A stretch of 64,000 nt of DNA from Oscillospiraceae bacterium (GCA_017516785.1 JAFXAV010000036.1:1-64000), one strand, 5' to 3'; shown: positions 24,320 to 33,509, numbered from the stretch's first letter. The notes: generated by a model not told the origin, from the sequence alone. Translations and numbers: made by a program.

Positions 24320-24523
24320 ATGAACATGAACGAAGTAATCGCCAGAATCAATGAACTGGCAGCAAAGAACAAGGCCGAGGGTCTGACCGCCGAAGAACTG
24401 GCCGAGCGCGACAAGCTGAGAAGAATTTACATTGATTCCGTCAAGGCCAATCTGGTTGGCCAGCTGGAGCACACCACCATTGTCTACCCCGACGGCTCCA
24501 AGAAGAAGGTTACGCACAAGTAA
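24320..24523 (+). CDS. DUF896 (YnzC-like) protein
   Basis: 67 residues matching DUF896: MNEVIARINELAAKNKAEGLTAEE, RDKLRRIYIDSVKANL, then a short basic tail. It is a small helical-hairpin protein; Bacillus YnzC is linked to the SOS response, but the general role is unknown. GTGAGGT lies before the ATG. It follows ylmH by ten bases and ends at a strong terminator. Confidence 0.88.
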   Translation: MNMNEVIARINELAAKNKAEGLTAEELAERDKLRRIYIDSVKANLVGQLEHTTIVYPDGSKKKVTHK

Positions 24524-24531
24524 ATCATAAT

Positions 24532-24571
24532 CCCGGGTTGCATATTGCCGTGCAACCCGGGCCTTCTTTTT
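24532..24571 (+). terminator. Terminator after ylmH-DUF896
   Basis: Perfect 11-bp stem CCCGGGTTGCA/TGCAACCCGGG, eight-base loop, then CCTTCTTTTT. Confidence 0.9.
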
Positions 24572-24597
24572 GCCCCCGGGTGAAAGGGGCTGAAACA

Positions 24598-24777
24598 ATG
24601 AGCAAAATCTGGTATCTGATTCCCTCTGATCTGATATACGATGTAACCGAGCATCTGGACCGGGCGGGAGTCAGTTTTCATGTTGCCGACCGGGAGGAAC
24701 TGGCAGCGGCAATTTCCAAATTCATCATCGCCTTCGACGGAAAAGAATTCGTTCCCACGGGAGGTGAAAAATCATGA
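24598..24777 (+). CDS. Small hypothetical protein upstream of holin (59 aa)
   Basis: I do not recognise this protein. It is 59 residues, soluble and mixed alpha-beta (SKIWYLIPSDLIYDVTEHL, then VSFHVADREELAAAISKFII). The ATG follows GAAAGGGG. It overlaps the holin ATG by four bases (ATGA), so the two are translationally coupled, and strong terminators enclose them as a two-gene unit. This suggests a partner or antiholin-like role (inference). Confidence 0.65.
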   Translation: MSKIWYLIPSDLIYDVTEHLDRAGVSFHVADREELAAAISKFIIAFDGKEFVPTGGEKS

Positions 24778-25178
24778 AACAGTATATCTGTACCGCACTG
24801 GGTATGCTTGGTGCTGCCATCAGTTGGGCCTTCGGCGGCTGGGATGCAGCCATGGCCGCGCTTGTGATCTGCATCAGCGTGGACTATATCTCCGGCAGTA
24901 TCGTAGCCCTGGTATTTCACAAAAGTACCAAAAGCGAAACCGGAGCATACAATTCTGCCTACGGCCTCAAGGGCCTGTGCAAAAAAGGGCTGATGCTGAT
25001 GTTTGTTCTGGTGGCAGTTCAGATTGACAGGCTGCTGGGCAGCGAGTATGTCCGGGATGCGGTTTGCATCGGCTTCTGTTCCAACGAGGTTCTGTCCATT
25101 ACCGAAAACCTGGGCCTTGCCGGGGTACCCATGCCCCAGGCAATAACCAGGGCGCTGGAACAGTTGCAGAAAAAATAA
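24774..25178 (+). CDS. Phage-type holin (toxin-secretion/lysis holin family)
   Basis: 134 residues of the Bacteriophage_holin_4 kind: two or three hydrophobic segments (about 5-20, 24-48, 75-90), the DYISGSIVALVFHKS motif and ENLGLAGVPMPQAITRALEQL at the C-terminus. Such holins make membrane pores for endolysin or toxin release. No endolysin, tail or capsid gene is nearby, so it is an orphan between housekeeping genes. Confidence 0.82.
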   Translation: MKQYICTALGMLGAAISWAFGGWDAAMAALVICISVDYISGSIVALVFHKSTKSETGAYNSAYGLKGLCKKGLMLMFVLVAVQIDRLLGSEYVRDAVCIGFCSNEVLSITENLGLAGVPMPQAITRALEQLQKK

Positions 25179-25184
25179 ACATCA

Positions 25185-25213
25185 GGCGTGCCTGTTTGGC
25201 ACGCCATTTTTTT
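25185..25213 (+). terminator. Terminator after holin
   Basis: Perfect 8-bp stem GGCGTGCC/GGCACGCC, five-base loop, then ATTTTTTTG. Confidence 0.88.
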
Positions 25214-25276
25214 GCTCTTTTCTTTCTTCGTCAGTTCTGATATAATAAACAAAATATTGTTATCAGGAGGTAGAAT

Positions 25277-27226
25277 ATGTCTTTTCTGCCCATTTGCAAA
25301 CAGGATATGATCGACCGCGGCTGGGAATGCTGTGACTTTGTCTATGTCATCGGCGACGCCTATGTGGATCACCCTTCCTTCGGCCCTGCCATCATCAGCA
25401 GAGTCCTCGAAAGCCATGGCTATACCGTGGGCATGATTTCCCAGCCTGACTGGAAAAATCCCAAGTCCATCGACATCTACGGCCGTCCCAGACTGGGCTT
25501 CCTGGTCTCCGGCGGCAATATGGACTCCATGGTCAACCACTACTCCGTCACCAAGCACCGCCGCAAGACCGATGCCTTCACCCCCGGCGGCGAAATGGGC
25601 AAGCGGCCCGACTATGCCACCATCGTTTACTGCAATCTGATCCGTCAGACCTATAAGGATGTTCCCATTCTCATCGGCGGCATCGAAGCATCCCTTCGCC
25701 GTCTGGCCCATTATGACTATTGGTCCGAGAGCATGAAACGTTCCATCCTGCTGGATTCCCAGGCTGACATTCTGATGTACGGCATGGGCGAAAAGTCCAT
25801 TGTGGAACTGGCAGAAGCCCTGAACGCCGGCATGGAAGCAAAAGACATTACCTACATCGACGGCACCGTGTTCAAAACCACCGAACTGGACGAGAGCCTG
25901 CCCACCATCGTTCTGCCCAGCTTTGAGGAAGTGAAGTCCAACAAGCGCAAGTATGCCGAGTCTTTCAAGATTCAGTACGGCAACTGTGACCCCTTCACCG
26001 CCAAGCGGCTGGCTGAGCCCTACGGCAAGGAATATGTTGTTCAGAATCCTCCTCAGAAGCCTCTGACCACCGAGGAAATGGATGCCGTATACGACCTGCC
26101 CTACGAGCGAACCTGGCATCCCAGCTATGCCAAGAAGGGCGGTGTACCCGCCATTGAAGAGGTCAAATTCAGCCTGGTCAGCAATCGCGGCTGTTTCGGC
26201 GCCTGCTCTTTCTGCGCCCTGACCTTCCATCAGGGCAGAATCATCCAGACCCGCTCCCATGAGTCCATCCTGGCTGAAGCCGAACTGATGGTCAAAGACA
26301 AGGACTTCAAGGGTTATATCCATGACGTTGGCGGCCCCACCGCCAATTTCCGCCACCCTGCCTGCGAAAAGCAGCTGAGCAAGGGAGCCTGCGGCGGACG
26401 TCAGTGCCTCTTCCCCACTCCCTGCAAGAACATGCGGGCAGACCATTCCGACTACATCGCATTGCTTCGCAAGCTCCGAAAGATTCCCGGCGTCAAGAAA
26501 GTCTTTGTCCGCAGCGGCATCCGCTTTGACTATCTGCTGGCCGACAAGAAGGACACCTTCTTCAAGGAACTGGTTCAGTACCACATCTCCGGACAGCTGA
26601 AGGTGGCTCCCGAGCATGTGTCCGATGCAGTTCTCGCCCGAATGGGCAAGCCCAAGAACGCCGTCTACAATAAGTTTGTGGACAAGTACTTTGCCCTCAA
26701 CAAGCAGTACGGCATGAACCAGTTCCTGGTTCCCTACCTGATGTCCAGCCATCCAGGCTCCACCATGAAGGAAGCCGTGGAACTGGCAGAATATATCCGT
26801 GACATGGGTTACAATCCCGAGCAGGTGCAGGATTTCTATCCCACTCCCTCTACTCTTTCTACGGTCATGTACTACACCGGCCTGGATCCCAGAACCATGG
26901 ACCGAGTCTATGTTCCCACCGATCCCCATGAAAAGGCCATGCAGCGTGCCCTGATCCAGTACCGCAATCCCAAGAACTATTACCTGGTCAAGGAAGCCCT
27001 CATCGCTGCCCACCGGGAGGATCTGATCGGTTCCGGTCCCAAGTGTCTGATCCGGGCTATTCCCCCTCGTCAAGGTAAACCTCTGGCTCCCCCTCCCAAG
27101 CTGCCCGCCAAGCTTCCCCCCAAGGGCAAGAAGGTATTCGAAAAGCCTGGCTTCAAGCCGAAGCCTCCCAAGGCTGAGGTCAAGGGAAAGAATCCCGCCG
27201 CCAAAGGTAAGTCCGGCAGAAAGTGA
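25277..27226 (+). CDS. ygiQ: YgiQ-family radical SAM protein
   Basis: 649 residues. The radical SAM cluster motif is CFGACSFC (about residue 305-312), preceded by the YgiQ N-terminal region ([35 protein letters not shown]) and followed by the family's Cys-containing insert ([16 protein letters not shown]). The substrate is unknown. The last about 60 residues are Pro/Lys/Gly-rich and basic ([17 protein letters not shown]), a likely nucleic-acid-binding or disordered tail. AGGAGGT precedes the ATG. A nitroreductase gene starts eight bases downstream. Confidence 0.9.
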   Translation: MSFLPICKQDMIDRGWECCDFVYVIGDAYVDHPSFGPAIISRVLESHGYTVGMISQPDWKNPKSIDIYGRPRLGFLVSGGNMDSMVNHYSVTKHRRKTDAFTPGGEMGKRPDYATIVYCNLIRQTYKDVPILIGGIEASLRRLAHYDYWSESMKRSILLDSQADILMYGMGEKSIVELAEALNAGMEAKDITYIDGTVFKTTELDESLPTIVLPSFEEVKSNKRKYAESFKIQYGNCDPFTAKRLAEPYGKEYVVQNPPQKPLTTEEMDAVYDLPYERTWHPSYAKKGGVPAIEEVKFSLVSNRGCFGACSFCALTFHQGRIIQTRSHESILAEAELMVKDKDFKGYIHDVGGPTANFRHPACEKQLSKGACGGRQCLFPTPCKNMRADHSDYIALLRKLRKIPGVKKVFVRSGIRFDYLLADKKDTFFKELVQYHISGQLKVAPEHVSDAVLARMGKPKNAVYNKFVDKYFALNKQYGMNQFLVPYLMSSHPGSTMKEAVELAEYIRDMGYNPEQVQDFYPTPSTLSTVMYYTGLDPRTMDRVYVPTDPHEKAMQRALIQYRNPKNYYLVKEALIAAHREDLIGSGPKCLIRAIPPRQGKPLAPPPKLPAKLPPKGKKVFEKPGFKPKPPKAEVKGKNPAAKGKSGRK

Positions 27227-27234
27227 GATTTCCC

Positions 27235-27762
27235 ATGAATGTTTTTGAAGTCTGTGCAGAGCGGTACAGTTACCGTAAGAGCTATCTCCCCACTCCCGTT
27301 CCCAGAGAGCATCTGACCGCCATTATGCAGGCCGGTCTAGATGCCCCCTCCGGCTGCAACAAGCAGACCACCAGTCTGATTGCTGTGGATGACCCGGAAG
27401 TTCTTGCAAAACTCCATGCTGTCATGGATCCTCCCCTGGGCGAAACCGCCCCGGCTATGATCTGCGTTCTCACCCGGAAAATCATCGCTTACCGGGACCG
27501 GACTTTCTATGTTCAGGATTACAGCGCCGCCATCGAGAACATGCTCCTGGCTATCCAGGCTCTGGGTTATGCCAGCTGCTGGATTGAAGGCTATGTGACG
27601 GATACAAACCGAATCGGCGACAAGATGGCTGAAATTCTGGGTGTGCCCGAGGACTATGAGCTGGTCGCCTACCTGCCTGTGGGTATTCCCGCAGAAACTG
27701 CCAAACGGGTCAGAAAGCACCCCTTTGAAGAGCGGGCCTGGTTCAATGGGTTCGGAAAATAA
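27235..27762 (+). CDS. Nitroreductase-family protein
   Basis: 175 residues with the FMN-binding nitroreductase pattern: ERYSYRKSY near the N-terminus (R-S-R-type flavin contact), DAPSGCNKQTTSLI, and MLLAIQALGYASCWIEGY. Members reduce nitroaromatics or quinones with NAD(P)H; the substrate here is unknown. The ATG at 27235 was preferred over an in-frame GTG four codons upstream that overlaps the ygiQ stop; neither has a strong ribosome site, so translation may be coupled to ygiQ. Confidence 0.85.
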   Translation: MNVFEVCAERYSYRKSYLPTPVPREHLTAIMQAGLDAPSGCNKQTTSLIAVDDPEVLAKLHAVMDPPLGETAPAMICVLTRKIIAYRDRTFYVQDYSAAIENMLLAIQALGYASCWIEGYVTDTNRIGDKMAEILGVPEDYELVAYLPVGIPAETAKRVRKHPFEERAWFNGFGK

Positions 27763-27772
27763 GCAAAACACC

Positions 27773-27793
27773 CACGCAACCGAAAGTTGCGTG
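27773..27793 (+). terminator. Hairpin after nitroreductase
   Basis: Perfect 8-bp stem CACGCAAC/GTTGCGTG with a five-base loop, ten bases past the stop. There is no T-run, so terminator strength is doubtful. Confidence 0.4.
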
Positions 27794-27819
27794 ATAGTTG
27801 GTGGAGTCAACTGCTGATT

Positions 27820-27842
27820 TTTGGTATTTTAAAGGTACCAAA
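27820..27842 (+). promoter_or_regulatory. Possible operator before HTH-pyrophosphatase operon
   Basis: Perfect 7-bp inverted repeat TTTGGTA/TACCAAA with nine-base spacing, ending 20 bases before the HTH start. A site for the HTH protein itself is plausible. Confidence 0.4.
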
Positions 27843-27862
27843 TTTCAGAAAGGAGAAAAGAT

Positions 27863-28207
27863 ATGATCAACACAATCATTATGTTTATTCTTATGATCAT
27901 CTTTTTCTGGGGCCCCATCATTTTCCTGTTTGTTCTTCTGGTGAAGGCGCTGCTGAAGTACCTCCGTTCCGGTGACGTGCGGAAGGAAAAAGCCACAACC
28001 CGCAGAAGTCTCGGCGAAGCCCTGAAAGAACACCGCCTCCGCTGCCAGATGACCCAGGAGTTTGTAGCCGAGCGGCTGAGTGTCAGCCGTCAGGCAGTGA
28101 GCAAATGGGAAAACGGCACCTCCGACCCCTCCACCTCGAACCTGCTGGCTCTTGCAAAGCTCTACGGCGTCAGCGCCGAGGAGCTGCTGAAGGAAGTGGC
28201 ACAATGA
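27863..28207 (+). CDS. Membrane-anchored XRE-family HTH protein
   Basis: 114 residues. The N-terminus is a long hydrophobic segment (about 3-29), followed by a basic linker and an XRE helix-turn-helix (about 50-110: LKEHRLRCQMTQEFVAERLSVSRQAVSKWENG). AAAGGAGAAAAG precedes the ATG. Its stop overlaps the start of the pyrophosphatase gene by four bases. A DNA-binding domain tied to the membrane suggests signal-dependent regulation at the envelope (inference). Confidence 0.85.
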   Translation: MINTIIMFILMIIFFWGPIIFLFVLLVKALLKYLRSGDVRKEKATTRRSLGEALKEHRLRCQMTQEFVAERLSVSRQAVSKWENGTSDPSTSNLLALAKLYGVSAEELLKEVAQ

Positions 28208-28527
28208 TAGATAAAACCGTAACCGTCACCATTGACCGCCCTCTGGGAAGTTCCCACCCCAATCACCCGGATATGGTGTACCCTGTCAACTATGGATATA
28301 TTGAGGGCATCATCGCCCCCGATGGCGAAGAACAGGATGCGTATATTCTTGGTGTCCATGTGCCCGTGGATACTTTCACCGGAATCGTCATAGCCGTCAT
28401 TCACCGCCATGACGATATTGAGGACAAATGGGTTGTTGCACCTGAGGGTATGACCTTTACACAGGAAGAAATTGAAGCCGCTGTTTACTTTCAGGAGCAG
28501 TACTTCGATATTGAGATTATCATATAA
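28204..28527 (+). CDS. Inorganic pyrophosphatase-family protein (short)
   Basis: 107 residues. MVYPVNYGYIEG and APDGEEQDAYILG match the family I inorganic pyrophosphatase core, including the acidic metal-binding signature (D-G-E-x-x-D). It is about 65 residues shorter than canonical enzymes, so catalytic completeness is uncertain. It overlaps the membrane-HTH gene by four bases and ends at a terminator. It may hydrolyse pyrophosphate or act on another phospho-compound. Confidence 0.75.
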   Translation: MIDKTVTVTIDRPLGSSHPNHPDMVYPVNYGYIEGIIAPDGEEQDAYILGVHVPVDTFTGIVIAVIHRHDDIEDKWVVAPEGMTFTQEEIEAAVYFQEQYFDIEIII

Positions 28528-28540
28528 CCATACCCCGCCA

Positions 28541-28567
28541 GCACCGGCGGTGCATCTTTTTTTATTT
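28541..28567 (+). terminator. Terminator after pyrophosphatase gene
   Basis: GCACC-GGC-GGTGC hairpin, which can alternatively pair as CCGCC/GGCGG, then ATCTTTTTTT. Confidence 0.75.
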
Positions 28568-28611
28568 TCCGCATAGGATGTTCCATACTACGATGCTTTG
28601 AGGTGGAACAT

Positions 28612-29211
28612 ATGGAAAATCAGATTACGCTTCGGGGGAGCCTGCAGCAGCTTCCCCAGTTTTCCCACGAAAATCACGGAAAGCGGTTTTTCAGATTCAT
28701 TCTGGAGGTCCCGAGACTTTCCGGCACAGTTGATTTGCTGCCGGTTGTGGCGGAGGAAAGCATTCTTCACTCCCTTGACCCCACCGCCGGAGACATGCTA
28801 ACGGTCTACGGTCAGGTTCGCTCCCACAACATCCGGGAAGGCGGCGCCAGGAAACTGCTGATCTTTGTTTTTGCATCTGCCATTGTCTGCGAGGATGGAG
28901 AACCTATCAATGATGTTGTCATCGAGGGACCTCTCTGCCGGGAGCCTACTTACCGCCGGACACCCCTGGGCCGGGAAATCTGCGATGCTATGCTGGCAGT
29001 TCCCAGAGCCTTCAAGCGCGCTGACTATCTTCCCTGCATCCTCTGGGGCAGAACGGCACTGGAAGTATCCGACTGTCACACCCGGGACAAAATCCGCATT
29101 GTCGGGAGACTTCAGAGCCGTGTCTATACCAAAATGACCGATGAAGGTCCTCAGGAGCGGACAGCCTATGAGATTTCTGCCCTGACGGCAGAGATTCTGG
29201 AGGACGAATAA
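28612..29211 (+). CDS. Single-stranded DNA-binding (OB-fold) family protein
   Basis: 199 residues resembling a double OB-fold SSB-like protein: ITLRGSLQQLPQFSHE, KRFFRFILEVPRLSGTVDLLPV, then a second half with VIEGPLCREPTYRRTPLGREICDAMLAV and ADYLPCILWGRTALE, which are typical SSB strands. It lacks the acidic C-terminal tip of housekeeping SSB. It may be an SSB paralogue used in recombination or competence. GAGGTGG precedes the ATG. A self-complementary terminator follows. Confidence 0.75.
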   Translation: MENQITLRGSLQQLPQFSHENHGKRFFRFILEVPRLSGTVDLLPVVAEESILHSLDPTAGDMLTVYGQVRSHNIREGGARKLLIFVFASAIVCEDGEPINDVVIEGPLCREPTYRRTPLGREICDAMLAVPRAFKRADYLPCILWGRTALEVSDCHTRDKIRIVGRLQSRVYTKMTDEGPQERTAYEISALTAEILEDE

Positions 29212-29215
29212 GATG

Positions 29216-29241
29216 AGCGGCGGATATCCGCCGCTTTTTTT
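29216..29241 (+). terminator. Terminator after SSB-like gene
   Basis: Fully palindromic stem AGCGGCGGATATCCGCCGCT followed by a run of seven T. Confidence 0.85.
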
Positions 29242-29299
29242 CTGCTTTGATTTTGTCGGTTCTTGTGGTAAGATGGTGAAAACGAAAGGAGTCAGACCT

Positions 29300-29926
29300 A
29301 TGAAAGAAAAAGTGAACTCCATTATTGACATTCTGAAGGCCCGGTATCCCGATGCCCTCTGTGCCCTACACTACTCCAAGGACTATGAGCTGATGATTGC
29401 CGTGCGGCTGTCCGCCCAGTGTACCGACGCCCGGGTGAATATGATCACCCCCGCCCTCTTTGAAGCCTACCCCACTCTGGAAGCCATGGCTGCTGCCGAT
29501 ATTACGGATGTGGAAAACTATGTCCGCTCCTGCGGTTTCTATAAGCACAAAGCAAGAGATATCGTCCTGGGCTGCCAGATGCTGCTGACCGATTACAATG
29601 GAAAAGTTCCCGGCACCATGGAAGAGCTTCTGCGGATTCCCGGCGTTGGCAGAAAAACCGCCAATCTCCTGCTGGGTGATCTTTATGCCGTTCCCGGAAG
29701 CGTGGTCTGCGACACCCACTGCATCCGCATCTGCGGACGGCTGGGTCTGAGCCAGGGTAAAGAACCTGAAAAGGTGGAAAAGCAGCTTCGTGAAATTCTG
29801 CCCCCCGAGGAAAGTAATGATTTCTGCCACCGCATCGTCCTCTTCGGCAGAGACTGCTGCACCGCCCGAAATCCCAAATGCGGCGAATGTCCCCTGGTGA
29901 TGCATTGTAAGGAGTATAATCCGTAA
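29300..29926 (+). CDS. nth: Endonuclease III
   Basis: 208 residues, the standard length. Helix-hairpin-helix LLRIPGVGRKTANLLL carries the catalytic Lys, VCDTHCIRICGRLGL carries the catalytic Asp, and the iron-sulfur loop is C-x6-C-x2-C-x5-C (CCTARNPKCGECPLVMHC). It removes oxidised pyrimidines and cuts at abasic sites in base-excision repair. The ATG at 29300 has AAAGGAG upstream and begins the family N-terminus. Confidence 0.95.
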   Translation: MKEKVNSIIDILKARYPDALCALHYSKDYELMIAVRLSAQCTDARVNMITPALFEAYPTLEAMAAADITDVENYVRSCGFYKHKARDIVLGCQMLLTDYNGKVPGTMEELLRIPGVGRKTANLLLGDLYAVPGSVVCDTHCIRICGRLGLSQGKEPEKVEKQLREILPPEESNDFCHRIVLFGRDCCTARNPKCGECPLVMHCKEYNP

Positions 29927-29977
29927 GTTCTATCCCCTTCTTGTCCTCATAGACTGTGGACAAGGGGGGGATTTCTT

Positions 29978-31477
29978 TTGCCCAGAAAATTACCGATCTT
30001 TTATTCTGCCCTGCTGCTCACAGGTGTTAATCTGCTGCTGCGGCTGGTGGGGACATCCTTTCAAGTCTACCTGTCGGGCCGTATCGGTGCGGCGGGAATC
30101 GGTCTTCTGCAGCTGGTGCTTTCTGTTGGGAGTCTTGCCATGGTTGCAGGCATCGGCGGTATCCGTACCGCTGCCATGTACCTCACCGCTGAGGAACTGG
30201 GCAAAGGAAAATCCCGCAACGTCACATGGGTACTCTCCGGTTGTTTTCTTTACAGCATCCTCTTCAGCGGCTCTGTCGGCACAGCACTTTATCATTTCGC
30301 CCCCTGGATTGCGGAAAACTGGATCGGAGATATCAGAACCATCGATGCCCTGCGGCTTTTTGCCTCTTTTCTTCCAGTCTGCTGTCTCAGCGGCGTAATG
30401 ACAGGCTACTTTACCGCCGCAAACCGCATTGGCACTCTTGCTGCTGTGGAGGTAGCGGAGCAGCTGGTATCTATGGCAATCACCATGGCAGCGCTGACCT
30501 TTTGGGCTGGGCATGACCCGGGACGAGCCTGTTTATCGGTGATCATCGGAAGTTCTCTGGGAGCCTGCCTGACCCTTGGGTGTCTTGCGGTTCTCCGATT
30601 AAGAGAAAATCCTGTCTATGGAGAAAGGATACCTGTCCGGCATCGGCTTCTGGAAGCTGCCCTTCCACTGGCTTTGGCGGATGACCTGAAATCGGGCATC
30701 AACACTGTGGAAAACCTGATGGTTCCAAAACGTCTGGCATTGAACACTGCAACGGAAAGTCCATTGGCAGCCTTCGGCCTAGTCAGTGGGATGGTGTTCC
30801 CGGTCATCATGTTTCCAGCGGCAATCCTCTTCGGCCTGACCGAGCTTCTGATTCCCGAACTTGCCCGATGTGCCGCCGCAGGAAGCAGGCAGCGCATCAA
30901 CTATCTGGTACACAAAAGCTTGCGGGTTGCCATGGTATATGGAATACTCTTCTGCGGGCTGCTGTTTCTTTTATCGGACGAACTTTGTCTGTCCCTGTAT
31001 AAAAGCCTCGATGCTGCGAAATTTCTGCGCTGGTATGCCCTGCTCATTCCCATGCTCTACTGCGACATTATCACCGATGCCATGACCAAGGGACTGGGGC
31101 AGCAGAAAATCTGCGTTCGGTACAACATTCTGACTTCTGTACTGGATGTGATTTTTCTGTATCTGCTGCTTCCCGAATACGGAATGGAAGGGTATTTCGT
31201 TAGTTTCTTCATTACCCATCTCCTGAATTTCTGGCTGAGCCTGAAAAGACTTCTGAAAATCACAAAGCAGCATATTCCTTTTTACATCCCCGCTCTGTCC
31301 GCCGCTGCTACCCTTTTTTCCATATGGTCAGCATCCTTTGCAGGTACTGCGGTTCAGAAAGGCATATCCTATCCGCTGATTCTGGGAAGTCTGCTGTTCC
31401 TCCTGAAAATCCTCAACCGAAGTGACATTCGCTGGATTTTGGGCCTGATACGAAAAAATGACCTCACCAAAAGGTGA
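29978..31477 (+). CDS. SpoVB/MurJ-like lipid flippase (MOP superfamily)
   Basis: 499 residues with about 14 hydrophobic segments, the polysaccharide-export or SpoVB layout: early LTGVNLLLRLVGTSFQVYLSGRIGAAGIGL, GGIRTAAMYLTAEELGKG and AAILFGLTELLIPELAR. Such proteins flip lipid-linked sugar precursors; SpoVB acts in cortex synthesis. The start is TTG with AAGGGGGGG upstream. The terminator stem at the 3' end includes its stop codon. Confidence 0.82.
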   Translation: MPRKLPIFYSALLLTGVNLLLRLVGTSFQVYLSGRIGAAGIGLLQLVLSVGSLAMVAGIGGIRTAAMYLTAEELGKGKSRNVTWVLSGCFLYSILFSGSVGTALYHFAPWIAENWIGDIRTIDALRLFASFLPVCCLSGVMTGYFTAANRIGTLAAVEVAEQLVSMAITMAALTFWAGHDPGRACLSVIIGSSLGACLTLGCLAVLRLRENPVYGERIPVRHRLLEAALPLALADDLKSGINTVENLMVPKRLALNTATESPLAAFGLVSGMVFPVIMFPAAILFGLTELLIPELARCAAAGSRQRINYLVHKSLRVAMVYGILFCGLLFLLSDELCLSLYKSLDAAKFLRWYALLIPMLYCDIITDAMTKGLGQQKICVRYNILTSVLDVIFLYLLLPEYGMEGYFVSFFITHLLNFWLSLKRLLKITKQHIPFYIPALSAAATLFSIWSASFAGTAVQKGISYPLILGSLLFLLKILNRSDIRWILGLIRKNDLTKR

Positions 31478-31484
31478 GGTCATT
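31451..31484. terminator. Bidirectional terminator overlapping the flippase stop
   Basis: Perfect 12-bp stem AATGACCTCACC/GGTGAGGTCATT, loop AAAA (31457-31484). On the minus strand it is followed by TTTTTT, serving the convergent HTH gene. The flippase TGA lies inside the right arm. Confidence 0.85.
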
Positions 31485-31491
31485 AGCTTAT

Positions 31492-31968
31492 TTACTCCCT
31501 CTTTTTGCAAAGCCAGCGAATCAACAGAACCACGATGCCCAGAGTCAGTGCTAAGTTTACAATCTGCGCCACCGCTGTGGCAGGATTGATTGCAAACAGA
31601 GTATTCTCTCTTTGCAGGTACATGTTAATAAGCGGAACGGCCAGTGCCACAGTAACAGATACTGCCCAAATAATCCACCAGATTTTATTGCTGGATTTCT
31701 TTGGCTGTGCAGGCTCATCCTGAACAAGATCCTCTGCTTCCATGGATGGCTCCGGCTCATTGACTGAGATTCTGTCAGCTTTCAACAGGTCATCCAGTGC
31801 CACACCGAACAATTCGCTGATGGCGATGAGATTCTCAATATCCGGCATAGCAGAACCCATTTCCCAGCGGGAAACCGCTTGCCGGGAGACGTTCAGCTTT
31901 TCGGCCAGTTCCGTCTGGGTCATGCCGGAACTTTTGCGGATACTCTGGAGTTTTTCATGAAATGTCAT
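31492..31968 (-). CDS. XRE-family HTH protein with C-terminal membrane segments
   Basis: 158 residues. An XRE helix-turn-helix (about 6-60: MTQTELAEKLNVSRQAVSRWEMG), an acidic Pro-rich linker, then two membrane segments (about 95-113 and 130-150) and a basic tail. This is the reverse arrangement of the protein at 27863. Many Clostridia have such regulators of unknown signal. It stands alone and is convergent with the flippase gene. Confidence 0.85.
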   Translation of the reverse strand: MTFHEKLQSIRKSSGMTQTELAEKLNVSRQAVSRWEMGSAMPDIENLIAISELFGVALDDLLKADRISVNEPEPSMEAEDLVQDEPAQPKKSSNKIWWIIWAVSVTVALAVPLINMYLQRENTLFAINPATAVAQIVNLALTLGIVVLLIRWLCKKRE

Positions 31969-32066
31969 ACATAACTCCCCTTTCTGCCATCATGATAGCA
32001 TATCTGGGGTATAAAAGGAACCGCAGGGGCGTTACATTCTTGTCAACCATTGGTTGCGCAGCCAAA

Positions 32067-33509
32067 TTACAGCGCTTTCAGAGTTTCCAGCAGGAAATTC
32101 CAGGTACGCTCGGTGGAAGCGATGTTCAGACGCTCGCGGCTGGTGTGGATGTCGTGCATCTGAGGTCCGATGGAGACGCAGTCGAGACCGGGAACCTTCT
32201 CGCTCAGCAGACCGCACTCGAGGCCAGCGTGGATTGCCAGCACCTTGGGTGCCTTGCCGAACATGTCGGTGTAAGTCTTCACCATCACATCCCGCAGCCT
32301 GGAATCGGCCTTGTACTCCCATGCGGGGTACTCGCCCAGCTGGGTATACTCGCCGCCGTAGAACTCAGCCAGCTCCTTCAGCTTGCCAAGCAGCTCCTGC
32401 TTTTCAGCATTGACGGAGCTTCGAACGGAGAAAGACATGTTCATGGTGTTGCCCAGCTTTGCAATACCCAGGTTCAGGCTGGTCTGGACCAGACCTTCAA
32501 TGTCCTGGCTCCATGCCTGGACGCCGTTGGGTGCGGTACACAGCAGACCGATGACCTTGGAGGTTGCCTCGGTGGTCAGAGCGTTGCCGCCCAGGGCATC
32601 CACATCGAAGGCCTGTACGGTAACTTCCGGCTCATCGTACTGCTCCCGGATTTCAGCCTGGAGCTTTTCAGCAACGCCGTTGATCCGCTCCAGATTGATG
32701 CCCATGGCAACCACGTTAGCGGTGCAGGAACGGGTGATAGCATTGTCCTTGGAACCGCCGGCAAAGGAAGTCAGGCACAGAGGCATCATGGCCTGGATAC
32801 GGCTCATGAATTCGCCCATGACCTTGTTGGCGTTGGCCCGGTTCATGTGGATTTCTACACCGGAATGACCGCCCTGAAGGCCGTCCACAACCAGACGAAC
32901 ACAGGGACCATAAACTGCACGACGTTCCGCAGGCAGACTGATGGTGGCGGTGGCGCCTCCGGCGCAGGATACGGTAAATACGCCCTCTTCCTCGGAGTCG
33001 ATGTTCAGCAGAACCCGGCCCTTGATGTCACTGAGGTCAATACCTGCCGCACCATACATGCCGGTCTCTTCATCAACAGTGATGATGACTTCCAGAGGAG
33101 GATGGGGAATCGTAGTATCATCCAGAATTGCCAGAGCATAGGCAACGGCAATGCCGTCATCGCCGCCCAAGGTGGTGCCCTTGGCAAAAACATACTGACC
33201 GTCGTGGGTCACATTCAGGCCGTCCACAGCCATATCAAGAGGACAGGACGCATCCTTCTCGCAGACCATGTCCATGTGGCCCTGAATGATCACAGGTTCG
33301 TGGTCTTCATAGCCGCAGGTGCCTTCCTGGAAAATGATGACATTGTTCAGCTCATCCTGGACATAAAGCAGATTCCGCTCCTTGGCGAAATTCACCAGAT
33401 AGTCACTGATGGCCTTGGTATTTCCGGAGCCATGGGGAATGGCGCAGATCTCTTCAAAAAATCCAAATACGGCAGCAGGCTGCAGGCCTGCAAGTTTCAC
33501 AGCATTCAT
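32067..33509 (-). CDS. pepD: Aminoacyl-histidine dipeptidase (Xaa-His dipeptidase, M20)
   Basis: 480 residues. Zinc-binding motifs of M20 are visible: IQGHMDMVCEKD, LGGDDGIAVAYAL, ITVDEETGMYGA, and AIHAGLECGLL near the C-terminus. It cleaves dipeptides and carnosine-like substrates in the cytosol. The start at 33509 follows AAGGAGTG; a GTG three codons earlier falls inside that site. It stands as a single transcription unit. Confidence 0.92.
   Translation of the reverse strand: MNAVKLAGLQPAAVFGFFEEICAIPHGSGNTKAISDYLVNFAKERNLLYVQDELNNVIIFQEGTCGYEDHEPVIIQGHMDMVCEKDASCPLDMAVDGLNVTHDGQYVFAKGTTLGGDDGIAVAYALAILDDTTIPHPPLEVIITVDEETGMYGAAGIDLSDIKGRVLLNIDSEEEGVFTVSCAGGATATISLPAERRAVYGPCVRLVVDGLQGGHSGVEIHMNRANANKVMGEFMSRIQAMMPLCLTSFAGGSKDNAITRSCTANVVAMGINLERINGVAEKLQAEIREQYDEPEVTVQAFDVDALGGNALTTEATSKVIGLLCTAPNGVQAWSQDIEGLVQTSLNLGIAKLGNTMNMSFSVRSSVNAEKQELLGKLKELAEFYGGEYTQLGEYPAWEYKADSRLRDVMVKTYTDMFGKAPKVLAIHAGLECGLLSEKVPGLDCVSIGPQMHDIHTSRERLNIASTERTWNFLLETLKAL

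Noticed and set aside
25019..27073. 684-codon minus-strand frame over the ygiQ gene
   Set aside because: Complement of a radical SAM protein with an intact cluster motif; no supporting start or motif.
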